Positions 39,445 to 46,654 of a stretch of 51,745 nt of DNA are shown here, piece by piece. Each line of letters starts with the position of its first letter. Position 1 is the first letter of the stretch. Under the pieces are notes generated by a model. It worked only from the letters and a program-made list of their open reading frames with translations. It searched no databases and was not told where the DNA came from. The translations under genes were made by a program, and so were the position numbers. Origin of the DNA: an uncultured Porphyromonadaceae bacterium (lineage in GTDB: Bacteria; Bacteroidota; Bacteroidia; Bacteroidales; Muribaculaceae); the NCBI GenBank assembly GCA_937989585.1, contig CALKRW010000047.1, positions 1 to 51,745 of the forward strand, given 5' to 3'.

Positions 39445-40428
39445 ATGCAGACAATTTTCCTGAACCTCGGCTCGAACCGGGGCAACAGAAAACAGAACAT
39501 AGGCCGGGCCATCGAACTCATTGCAGATCGGTGGCCCGCCGCCGCCTTGCGCCGTTCGCCCTGGGTCTATTCCGAGGCCTGGGGATACAACTCGAGCGAG
39601 ACCTTCACCAACGTAGGCCTCGCCCTAGACTTTCCCGACGGCGGACTGCCCGACCCGTTCGCCGTTCTCCGCTCGCTGCAGGAGATAGAGCGCCGCATAG
39701 CCCCCGACCAGACACACCGCAAGCCTGACGGAACATATTCCGACAGGATGATAGACATCGACATAATAGCGTTCGGCAACCAGGCCATCAACACTCCCGA
39801 ACTCACCGTGCCGCATCCCCGTGCCGCGGCCCGCGACTTCGTGATGAAGCCCATGCAGTTCCTGTGTCCGGGATGGAACCCCGACACGGCGGTCGCGTCG
39901 CAGAAGAAGACAATATCCGACATGCACCGCGACGACCTGGCCACATTCCGCGCCAAGCCCAAGATGCCTGTCGTGGTTGTCCTCGACAACATACGCTCGC
40001 TGAACAACATCGGCTCGATTTTCCGCACCTCCGACGGTTTCGCCGTTAGCGAGATTCTGCTATGCGGCATCTGCGCCACACCTCCGGCTCCCGAAATACA
40101 CAAGACGGCGCTCGGTGCCGAGCAGTCGGTGGCATGGTCGTACTGGAAGACTACGGCCGAGGCTGTCGCACACCTGAAGGAACAGGGCTACACCCTGTGC
40201 TGTCTCGAACAGGTGAAGGGTTCGGTATCGCTTGAGAAATTCGAGCCGTCGCGCTCCGAAAAATACGCCATCATAGCCGGCAACGAGGTCTCCGGCGTCG
40301 ACCCGGCTATAGTGGCCGCAGCCGATGTCTGCCTCGAGATACCGCAGGCCGGAACGAAACACTCGCTAAACGTCGCCGTCTCGACGGCAATCGCCCTGTG
40401 GCACTTCTTCCCGGCGCTCAGGCCATGA
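39445..40428 (+). CDS. Fusion of HPPK (FolK) and a TrmH/SpoU-family RNA methyltransferase
   Basis: A 327-residue two-domain protein. Residues ~1-150 are 6-hydroxymethyl-7,8-dihydropterin pyrophosphokinase, the folate pathway step that transfers pyrophosphate from ATP: LNLGSNRGNRKQNIGRAIE, SDRMIDIDIIAFG and LTVPHPRAAARDFVMKPM. Residues ~157-327 are a SPOUT methyltransferase: VVVVLDNIRSLNNIGSIFRTSDGF (motif 1), IAGNEVSGV (motif 2), and EIPQAGTKHSLNVAVSTAIA (motif 3 with the trefoil knot). In most Bacteroidales these are separate proteins. The frame is continuous, so this is not an annotation artefact. The two activities share no obvious substrate. Confidence 0.85.
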   Translation: MQTIFLNLGSNRGNRKQNIGRAIELIADRWPAAALRRSPWVYSEAWGYNSSETFTNVGLALDFPDGGLPDPFAVLRSLQEIERRIAPDQTHRKPDGTYSDRMIDIDIIAFGNQAINTPELTVPHPRAAARDFVMKPMQFLCPGWNPDTAVASQKKTISDMHRDDLATFRAKPKMPVVVVLDNIRSLNNIGSIFRTSDGFAVSEILLCGICATPPAPEIHKTALGAEQSVAWSYWKTTAEAVAHLKEQGYTLCCLEQVKGSVSLEKFEPSRSEKYAIIAGNEVSGVDPAIVAAADVCLEIPQAGTKHSLNVAVSTAIALWHFFPALRP

Positions 40429-40433
40429 TTAAG

Positions 40434-40469
40434 AGCCGGTTCGGCAATATTGTTTTGTAGAACCGGTCT
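40434..40469. terminator. Convergent terminator between folK-trmH and menA
   Basis: AGCCGGTTC (40434-40442) pairs with GAACCGGTCT (40460-40469) over a 17-nt loop. The right arm overlaps the menA stop codon at 40468. Confidence 0.45.
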
Positions 40470-41352
40470 AACACACGGCGATGATGAAGCCGATGGCGTA
40501 GAACAGCATGAGCATTGCCGTGCCTCCGAGCAGGGGCGTCAGACGTGCGCCGCGGCGCGAGCCCATGCAGAACCACAGGAAGGTGTGGACCGTTGCGTAG
40601 ATGACCGGAACACACCAGCCCAGACCGCCGATTACGCTCCACACCGGAGTTACGAGCGCTATTGCCACCCAGCCGTTGATAAGATAGAGAAACGACGTCA
40701 CCGGACGTCCGACAAGGACCGCAAGTGTGGTCTTGCCCACTGACCTGTCATCCTCGAGGTCGCGGTAGTTGTTGATGATAAGGACGTTCGCGCCCATCAG
40801 TCCGATGCTCAGCGAGCCGAAGAACACCGTCATGTCCCATACGCCCGACTGGAGGTAGAAGGTCAGATTGACCGGAATGATGCCGAAGAAGGCTATGACG
40901 GCGAGTTCTCCAAGCGCATGGTGCGACAGGGGGTAGGGCCCCGTGCTGTAAATCAGTACGCCGACCGCAATGGTGATTCCTGCGGCTATCAGCCACCATC
41001 CTCCCCAGTAGATGAGGCTCAGGCCGACAAGACATGCCAGGCCGAGTGTGCCGAAGGTCGCCACAAGCATGGCATGGGGCGTGATGTCGCCCTCGGTGAC
41101 ACCGCGGCGCGGTCCCTCGCGGCCGGGAGCGTCGAGTCCGGCGCGAAAGTCATAGTACTCGTTCGCGAAGTTCGAGGCTATCTGCGCGAGTACGGCGAAT
41201 ATCAGGCAGAGTATGGCGGGCGCGGCCTTGAATGTGCCGCCCATTATGGCGTAGGCAAGAGCGGCGATGACGCCGGAGACGGATACGGGAAGCGTGCGCA
41301 GGCGCATGGCCTCGATCCAGGCGGCGGATGCCGAAGGTTTCTGTTCACTCAT
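40468..41352 (-). CDS. menA: 1,4-dihydroxy-2-naphthoate polyprenyltransferase
   Basis: A 294-residue UbiA-fold membrane enzyme that attaches the prenyl chain to DHNA in menaquinone synthesis. The first aspartate motif is ANEYYDFRAGLD and the second NNYRDLEDDRSVGKTTLAVLVG. Eight or nine hydrophobic segments are visible. It likely uses the product of the polyprenyl synthase at 1983. Two TAnnTTTG boxes (TAACTTTG and TAATTTTG, 41378-41393 on the minus strand) lie just upstream. Confidence 0.92.
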   Translation of the reverse strand: MSEQKPSASAAWIEAMRLRTLPVSVSGVIAALAYAIMGGTFKAAPAILCLIFAVLAQIASNFANEYYDFRAGLDAPGREGPRRGVTEGDITPHAMLVATFGTLGLACLVGLSLIYWGGWWLIAAGITIAVGVLIYSTGPYPLSHHALGELAVIAFFGIIPVNLTFYLQSGVWDMTVFFGSLSIGLMGANVLIINNYRDLEDDRSVGKTTLAVLVGRPVTSFLYLINGWVAIALVTPVWSVIGGLGWCVPVIYATVHTFLWFCMGSRRGARLTPLLGGTAMLMLFYAIGFIIAVC

Positions 41353-41377
41353 TACGGTTAAATGTTAGTTTGCGGGA

Positions 41378-41393
41378 CAAAGTTACAAAATTA
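41378..41393 (-). promoter_or_regulatory. Overlapping -7 boxes of menA
   Basis: TAACTTTG (41385-41378) and TAATTTTG (41393-41386) on the minus strand, 26-34 nt before the ATG; neither has a clear -33. Confidence 0.5.
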
Positions 41394-41416
41394 TAACGTG
41401 TTCTCGTGTGCCGGGG

Positions 41417-41448
41417 TTGGGTCGTAAGGAATAAAATGTGTAATTTTG
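41417..41448 (+). promoter_or_regulatory. Promoter of the APC permease gene
   Basis: TTG at 41417-41419, a 21-nt spacer, then TAATTTTG at 41441-41448; the ATG at 41507 follows after about 58 nt. Confidence 0.55.
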
Positions 41449-41506
41449 TCCGGATTTTCAAGGTGGAATCCTGATGCCGGGAACGGCGCGGTTTGAAAAA
41501 ATAAAG

Positions 41507-42934
41507 ATGAAGACTACAAAGAAACTTGGCTTCGGAGGACTGGTGGCCCTGGTGTTCGGCATGATGGTCGGCGCCGGCATCTACAACATACCCCAGAACA
41601 TGGCCGTGTCCGCGTCGCAGGGCGCGGTCATCATCGCGTGGTTGGTCACAGCGGCGTGCATACTGTCGCTGGTCGCGACGTTCAAGACCCTCGCCGACCG
41701 GCGCCCCGACCTCAACGCCGGCATCTACGAGTACGCACAGGCCGGTTTCGGCAACTACACCGGCTTCAACATGGCCTGGGGCTACTGGCTGAGCACCTGC
41801 ATAGCCAACATCGCCTATGCCGCGATGCTCAACGACTCGTTCGGCGTGTTCTTCCCGGCGCTCCTGCACCACGGCTGGCAGACACTGGTGTTCGGCACGG
41901 TGCTGATATGGCTGATGTGCTGGCTGGTGCTGAAGGGCATTAAGGCGGCCAAGACCGTCAACTTCATCATGGCCGTGCTCAAGGTGGCGGCCATCGCATT
42001 TATCCTCGTGCTGCTGTGGATCAATGCGAAGATGGGGCTCTTCACCGCTGACTTTTTCGGCGGTGACAGCGGAATCGGCGGCATCGGCGAGCAGGTGAAG
42101 AACACCATGATGGTTACGCTGTTCTGCTTTGTCGGCATCGAGGGCGCCGTGATGATGTCGGCCAGGGCAAAGAATCCGCAATCGGTAGGACGCGCCGGAG
42201 TAGTGGGCTTCGCGCTGGCGTGGCTGCTCTATGTACTGATTTCGCTGCTGAGTTTCGCAGTGATGACGCGTGGCGGACTCGCCTCGCTCGGCGACCCTTC
42301 CGCCGCCTATCTGCTCAGGGACACTGTGGGCGAGTGGGCCTACTATTTCGTAATCATATCTGTAATTGTCTCACTGCTGGGCGGCTGGGTGGCATGGAAT
42401 CTTGTCTGCTCGCAGTGCTCGATGGAGGCCGCCGAGGTCGGCATCTTCCCGCGCCATTTCCTGAAGATGAACAGCAAGGGCATGCCCTCGTTCGCGACCA
42501 TAGCCTCGGCAGCTGTCATGGAGATGTTTCTCGTCGTGGTGATATTCTCCGACGATTTCTATCTCGCCGCCGTCTCGATAACGGGCATGATGGTGCTTCC
42601 GCCCTACCTGTTCAGCGGCCTGTATCTCACCAAGGCCTCGTTCCGGCCCGCCATGCTCGGAAATCCCGGACATGGCCGCCTCATGCGCTTCCGCTTTGCG
42701 GGCATCGCCTGCACGGTGTGCTGCCTGTGGATGATATGGAGCGGAGGACTCGACCTGCTGCTCGAGAGCACGCTCTTCTATCTGCCCGGCATTGTGTTCT
42801 ATCTTTTGGCCCGCGCCGGTCGCCGTTTCTGGACTCCCAAGGCCATGCGCGCCTCGTTCACCCGCGCCGAGTCCGTCGAACTCGCCGTCATCATCGCTGG
42901 CGCCGCCGCCTCCCTCCTCCTCCTTTTCCACTAA
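41507..42934 (+). CDS. APC-family amino acid permease (basic amino acid antiporter-like)
   Basis: A 475-residue membrane transporter with about 12 hydrophobic segments. GLVALVFGMMVGAGIYNIP near the N-terminus is the substrate-binding TM1 of the APC fold. ETVK-type helices (CFVGIEGAVMMSARAKNPQSVGRA) correspond to TM6 and its loop. The overall plan resembles arginine/ornithine (ArcD-like) or polyamine antiporters, but no catabolic partner is nearby, so the substrate is undecided. ATG 41507 follows the promoter; an upstream in-frame ATG at 41474 would add a basic tail. Confidence 0.85.
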   Translation: MKTTKKLGFGGLVALVFGMMVGAGIYNIPQNMAVSASQGAVIIAWLVTAACILSLVATFKTLADRRPDLNAGIYEYAQAGFGNYTGFNMAWGYWLSTCIANIAYAAMLNDSFGVFFPALLHHGWQTLVFGTVLIWLMCWLVLKGIKAAKTVNFIMAVLKVAAIAFILVLLWINAKMGLFTADFFGGDSGIGGIGEQVKNTMMVTLFCFVGIEGAVMMSARAKNPQSVGRAGVVGFALAWLLYVLISLLSFAVMTRGGLASLGDPSAAYLLRDTVGEWAYYFVIISVIVSLLGGWVAWNLVCSQCSMEAAEVGIFPRHFLKMNSKGMPSFATIASAAVMEMFLVVVIFSDDFYLAAVSITGMMVLPPYLFSGLYLTKASFRPAMLGNPGHGRLMRFRFAGIACTVCCLWMIWSGGLDLLLESTLFYLPGIVFYLLARAGRRFWTPKAMRASFTRAESVELAVIIAGAAASLLLLFH

Positions 42935-43019
42935 CTTGATCCTTGATGAAATTTGTCGGGGAAATAGGAGTTTTGCTCACTATCGGGAGGGGATTATGGG
43001 TGTGATTCCGAAAAATTGC

Positions 43020-43027
43020 TAACTTTG
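43020..43027 (+). promoter_or_regulatory. -7 box of the M13 peptidase gene
   Basis: TAACTTTG about 80 nt before the ATG; no well-spaced TTG upstream. Confidence 0.55.
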
Positions 43028-43050
43028 CAATGGTTTTGTGAAATTGCATG

Positions 43051-43090
43051 GAAATAATCCAATCTTTCCGTATGAAATAATCCAATCTTT
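43051..43090 (+). repeat. 17-bp direct repeat in the M13 peptidase leader
   Basis: GAAATAATCCAATCTTT occurs at 43051-43067 and 43074-43090, a 23-bp period, inside the predicted 5' leader and ending 16 nt before the ATG. A recent local duplication or a regulatory site. Confidence 0.75.
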
Positions 43091-43106
43091 TTTAAGTCAT
43101 ATAACA

Positions 43107-45149
43107 ATGAAGAAATTTTTGACAATCGCTTTTGCTATGGCTGCCGCGACTTCGGTCAGCGTCAGCGCGCAGGAGCACCTGAAGAGTCTGAATCCGGCTT
43201 ACTTCGACCCCTCCACCCCCGCCGGAACCGACTTCTACCGTCACGTTAACAAGGGTTGGGAAGAGGCTCATCCCCTGACTCCCGAACACGCCCGCTACGG
43301 CCAGTTCAACATCCTCAACGACTCGTCCGAGAACCGCGTGAAGGACATCGTCCTCAACCTCGGCAAGACCAACCCCCAGCCCGGCACCGTAGCCTTCAAG
43401 GTGTCGACCATCTACAACCAGGCCATGGACTCGGCACGCCGCAACGCCGAAGGCGCCAAGCCCATCCAGGCTGACCTGAAGAAAATCGAGAACACTCCCC
43501 ACGAGGGCATGGAAGACCTCTTCCTCTGGATGCACGGCAACTATGCCAGCCCCTTCTTCAGCGCCGGTCCGCAGGAGGACCTCGCCAACTCGAAGGTCTA
43601 CGCCATGTATGTTGGCGGCGGCGGCATGGGTCTCGGCGACCGCGACTACTACCTGCAGAACGACAAGCGCAACAAGGAGGTCCGTGAGGCTTACAAGAAA
43701 CTCATCGTCAAGCAGATGCAGAACGCCGGCTTCAAGGCCAAGGACGCCAAGCGCATCATGAACAACGTCATGAAGATCGAGACCGCCCTTGCCGACTCGG
43801 CATGGACCCGCGAGGAGAGCCGCAACATCCCCGCGATGTACAATCCCCGCTCGTTCGCCCAACTCAAGCAACTCTATCCCAACATCAACTGGGACCGTTT
43901 CTTCATCGAGACCATGGGTATCCCCTCGCCCGAGACCGTCATCGTCACCGAACTCAAGTCGGTTGACCGCGCCAACCAGTTGATGGGCTCGCTGACCGAC
44001 CGCGAGATCAAGGACTACTACCTCTGGAAATATGTCGCCCAGGCCGCAAGCCAGTTGAGCGACGCCTTCTCTGACGCCAACTTCGAGTTCAGCAAGGTTG
44101 TCAGCGGCGTCCAGCAGCAGCGTCCACGCTGGAAACGCGCCCTCTCGGCCACCGAAGGCTCGATGGGCGAGGCCATCGGCCAGCTCTATGTCGAGAAATA
44201 CTTCCCCGAGTCGTCCAAGCAGTACATGCTGGAACTCGTCGAGAACCTGCGCACCTCCCTCGGCAAGCACATCCTCAACCTCGACTGGATGACCGACGAG
44301 ACCAAACTCAACGCCATCAAGAAACTCAACGCCTTCACCGTCAAGATCGGCTATCCCGACAAGTGGAAGGACTACTCGACAATGGAGATCGACCCCGCCC
44401 TCTCCTACTACGAGAACATGCACAACGTAGGCATGTGGCACCAGAAGGACCTCTACAGCAAGTGGGGCAAGCCCGTCGACAAGAGCGAGTGGGGCATGAC
44501 TCCCCAGACCATCAACGCCTACTACAATCCCCTGGCTAACGAGATTGTCTTCCCCGCAGGCATCCTCCAGGCTCCCTTCTTCGATCCCGAGGCATCGGAC
44601 GCCGAGAACTACGGCGGCATCGGCGTGGTCATCGGCCACGAGATGACCCACGGATTCGATGACCAGGGCCGCAACTTCGACGCCGACGGCAACATGGTCG
44701 AGTGGTGGACTCCCGAGGACGCAAAGCGTTTCGGCGAGAAGACACAGAAACTCGTCGAGCAGTTCGACGCAGTCGAGGTACTTCCCGGTCTCCACGCCAA
44801 CGGCACCTACACTCTCGGCGAGAACATCGCTGACCAGGGCGGTCTGCGCATCGCCATGACAGCCTTCCTCGACTCGCAGAAGAAGAAAGGCGTAGACATC
44901 AAGAGCGAGGCCGCACGCATCAATGGCTACGACCCCATGCAGGTGTTCTACATGAACTACGCCAACCTCTGGGCCAACAACATCCGTCCCGAGGAAATCC
45001 GTTCGCTGACCACCGGCGACGTCCACTCGCTGGGCCGCAACCGCGTCAACGTCACGCTCCGCAACATCGAGCCCTTCTTCGAGGCATTCTCCATCACCGA
45101 AGGCCAGCCCATGTTCCGCCCCGCCAGCGAGCGCGTCATCATCTGGTAA
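43107..45149 (+). CDS. Secreted M13-family zinc metallopeptidase (PepO/neprilysin-like)
   Basis: A 680-residue exported endopeptidase. A signal peptide of ~21 residues (AFAMAAATSVSVSAQ) directs it to the periplasm or surface. The zinc site is VVIGHEMTHGFDD (HExxH at about residue 510), with ENIADQGGLRIA supplying the third ligand. NVTLRNIEPFFEAF and the C-terminal ERVIIW tail are family features; the usual terminal CxxW cysteine is replaced by Val. The ATG at 43107 starts the signal peptide; an upstream in-frame ATG is less likely. Relatives process short peptides. Confidence 0.93.
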   Translation: MKKFLTIAFAMAAATSVSVSAQEHLKSLNPAYFDPSTPAGTDFYRHVNKGWEEAHPLTPEHARYGQFNILNDSSENRVKDIVLNLGKTNPQPGTVAFKVSTIYNQAMDSARRNAEGAKPIQADLKKIENTPHEGMEDLFLWMHGNYASPFFSAGPQEDLANSKVYAMYVGGGGMGLGDRDYYLQNDKRNKEVREAYKKLIVKQMQNAGFKAKDAKRIMNNVMKIETALADSAWTREESRNIPAMYNPRSFAQLKQLYPNINWDRFFIETMGIPSPETVIVTELKSVDRANQLMGSLTDREIKDYYLWKYVAQAASQLSDAFSDANFEFSKVVSGVQQQRPRWKRALSATEGSMGEAIGQLYVEKYFPESSKQYMLELVENLRTSLGKHILNLDWMTDETKLNAIKKLNAFTVKIGYPDKWKDYSTMEIDPALSYYENMHNVGMWHQKDLYSKWGKPVDKSEWGMTPQTINAYYNPLANEIVFPAGILQAPFFDPEASDAENYGGIGVVIGHEMTHGFDDQGRNFDADGNMVEWWTPEDAKRFGEKTQKLVEQFDAVEVLPGLHANGTYTLGENIADQGGLRIAMTAFLDSQKKKGVDIKSEAARINGYDPMQVFYMNYANLWANNIRPEEIRSLTTGDVHSLGRNRVNVTLRNIEPFFEAFSITEGQPMFRPASERVIIW

Positions 45150-45175
45150 AATCCCCCCCACCATCTCCCAAACAC

Positions 45176-45203
45176 GAGGACGCCGCTACCCGCTGCGTCC
45201 TCG
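45176..45203 (+). terminator. Hairpin after the M13 peptidase gene
   Basis: CGAGGACGC pairs with GCGTCCTCG across an 11-nt loop, 27 nt after the stop. The following T-run is poor, so termination is probable rather than certain. Confidence 0.45.
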
Positions 45204-45219
45204 CTGCATTTATCCCGAC

Positions 45220-45249
45220 TTTAATTATGGCGAATTCGCCATAATTAAA
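45220..45249. repeat. 30-bp perfect palindrome
   Basis: TTTAATTATGGCGAA is followed directly by its exact reverse complement with no spacer, centred on GAATTC. It could be a cruciform-forming site, a dimeric protein target or part of the M13-gene terminator. Confidence 0.75.
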
Positions 45250-45279
45250 AATCAAACCGGACATTCGAGAAATTATGAG

Positions 45280-45287
45280 TAATTTTG
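45280..45287 (+). promoter_or_regulatory. -7 box of the PH-domain gene
   Basis: TAATTTTG 22-29 nt before the start codon, next to the 30-bp palindrome. Confidence 0.5.
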
Positions 45288-45308
45288 TGAGGTTTTAAAA
45301 TTTTTGTG

Positions 45309-45785
45309 ATGATGATTGGAAGAATTAGATTTAGCAGGTATGCGCTGGTTATTACGGCGGTTATTTTTCTGGCGCTTTTTGTCGGGTGTTTTGTTACGTT
45401 GCAGGACAGGACGGCGTTTTGGGTCTGGGTCTCGTTATATGTCATAATGCTTGTATTCGCGCTGCTTTATGCTCCCGTGTGCATAAAGGCGGACTCCGAT
45501 TTTGTCATTATGCGGAGTCCCTTGCGAAGCCGGAGGATACCAGTAAGAAACATTGAGAGTGTCGAAATGTTCAGACCCACAATGGGAGCGAAAAGAATAA
45601 TCGGGTCGGGAGGCTTTATGGGCTACTGGGGCATTTTCATGGAAGGAGATATCGGCCGTTACTATGCCTTTTACGGCAAAGCCTCTGACTGCTTCCTCAT
45701 CAGGATGTCCAACGGAGACAAATACCTCCTCGGCTGTGAGAACCCTGCCGCCATGACCGCCTTCATTAAATCACTGATTGGGTAA
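45309..45785 (+). CDS. PH-domain (bacterial bPH) membrane protein
   Basis: A 158-residue protein with two N-terminal membrane helices (about 10-30 and 36-56) followed by a bacterial PH-like domain (APVCIKADSDFVIMRSPLRSRRIPVRNIESVEMF, ending in a helix AAMTAFIKSLI). These domains are common in small Bacteroidota proteins and are thought to anchor or sense membranes or proteins. No specific role. GTG, ATG and ATG candidates occur at 45306-45312; the first ATG is used. Confidence 0.7.
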   Translation: MMIGRIRFSRYALVITAVIFLALFVGCFVTLQDRTAFWVWVSLYVIMLVFALLYAPVCIKADSDFVIMRSPLRSRRIPVRNIESVEMFRPTMGAKRIIGSGGFMGYWGIFMEGDIGRYYAFYGKASDCFLIRMSNGDKYLLGCENPAAMTAFIKSLIG

Positions 45786-45789
45786 ACAG

Positions 45790-45822
45790 AAAACAGGCTG
45801 CACCATCCGTGCAGCCTGTTTT
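45790..45822. terminator. Convergent intrinsic terminator
   Basis: AAAACAGGCTGCAC (45790-45803) pairs perfectly with GTGCAGCCTGTTTT (45809-45822) over a 5-nt loop. A/T runs on both sides serve the PH-domain gene and the leftward surface-protein operon. Confidence 0.8.
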
Positions 45823-45955
45823 GTCGGGGATTGGGATTTCGTCTGGAATGTCAGCCGCTCCCGGCTGACTTATATAGTGAAAGGTTTAGTTCCGGTTGCT
45901 TGACGAGAGCCTTGCGCCCCTTGCCGAGGTTCCGGCTGCTTGCCGAGGTTCGGAT

Positions 45956-46654
45956 TTACTTGACGAGGACCTTGCGGCCCTTGCTGACCACGATGACGCC
46001 ATGGGCTTTTGCCGGGTCGATCTTGCGGCCCTGCAGGTCGTAGCAGTCCTCGGGGTCGAGTGTCTCGGCCTCGACATTCTCAACGCCGCTTGTGCCGGCA
46101 TTGACCACCTTGATGGTGTAGACTGTAGGGTCGGCGTCGGGAATGCGAGCGTCGGCGTTCTTGTGGCAGAACTTGATGCCTTCCATCGACACCTTGTATT
46201 CGCCCGTGGCAAGAGTCTTCTCGGCGACGAGGCCCACGCTGAACAGTTCGTCAAGGGGATTGCCGTCGACGTCATCCTTGTACAGGTTGGCGTTCTCGCT
46301 CGATGTGGCGATGATGCGCAGGTCGTAGCCGTCCTTCAGGTTGCACGAGATGGAGTGGGTGGAGTGCGCGCGGTCGCTCATCTTGATGTCGTCGATCATG
46401 TCGCGGCCGTTGCGCACGCGGTTCACGCGGAAGCCTTCGGGGAGAACGAACTCCATGTTGAAGGCCGTGTAGTCCAGGTCATCGTCGTCATGCTGGAAGA
46501 CCTTGATGTAGAACACCGACTCGCCGTCGGCCTTGATTTCCTGGGGGAACTCTGCCCACACGCGGAGGCGGGGCGTTGTCTCGACGGCGAAGTTGTCGGC
46601 GCGGAGGCCGACTGCCGAGAGAAGCACGATTAGGGATAAAACGAATTTTTTCAT
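45956..46654 (-). CDS. Exported cohesin-like domain protein with C-terminal sorting motif
   Basis: A 232-residue secreted protein. The signal peptide ends SAVGLRA. The core (~20-170) has the layout of a cohesin-type jelly-roll: AFNMEFVLPEGFRV, HSISCNLKDGYDLRIIATSSEN, EYKVSMEGIKF. The last ~30 residues (CYDLQGRKIDPAKAHGVIVV...GRKVLVK) match the Bacteroidota C-terminal secretion/anchoring pattern. It overlaps the dockerin-bearing gene by 4 nt (ATGA), so a physical partnership with that protein's dockerin is a testable idea. Confidence 0.6.
   Translation of the reverse strand: MKKFVLSLIVLLSAVGLRADNFAVETTPRLRVWAEFPQEIKADGESVFYIKVFQHDDDDLDYTAFNMEFVLPEGFRVNRVRNGRDMIDDIKMSDRAHSTHSISCNLKDGYDLRIIATSSENANLYKDDVDGNPLDELFSVGLVAEKTLATGEYKVSMEGIKFCHKNADARIPDADPTVYTIKVVNAGTSGVENVEAETLDPEDCYDLQGRKIDPAKAHGVIVVSKGRKVLVK

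Noticed and set aside
43092..45164. 690-codon open frame antisense to the M13 peptidase gene
   Set aside because: Third-position GC bias makes the reverse frame open; the forward frame carries the zinc-binding motifs and a signal peptide.
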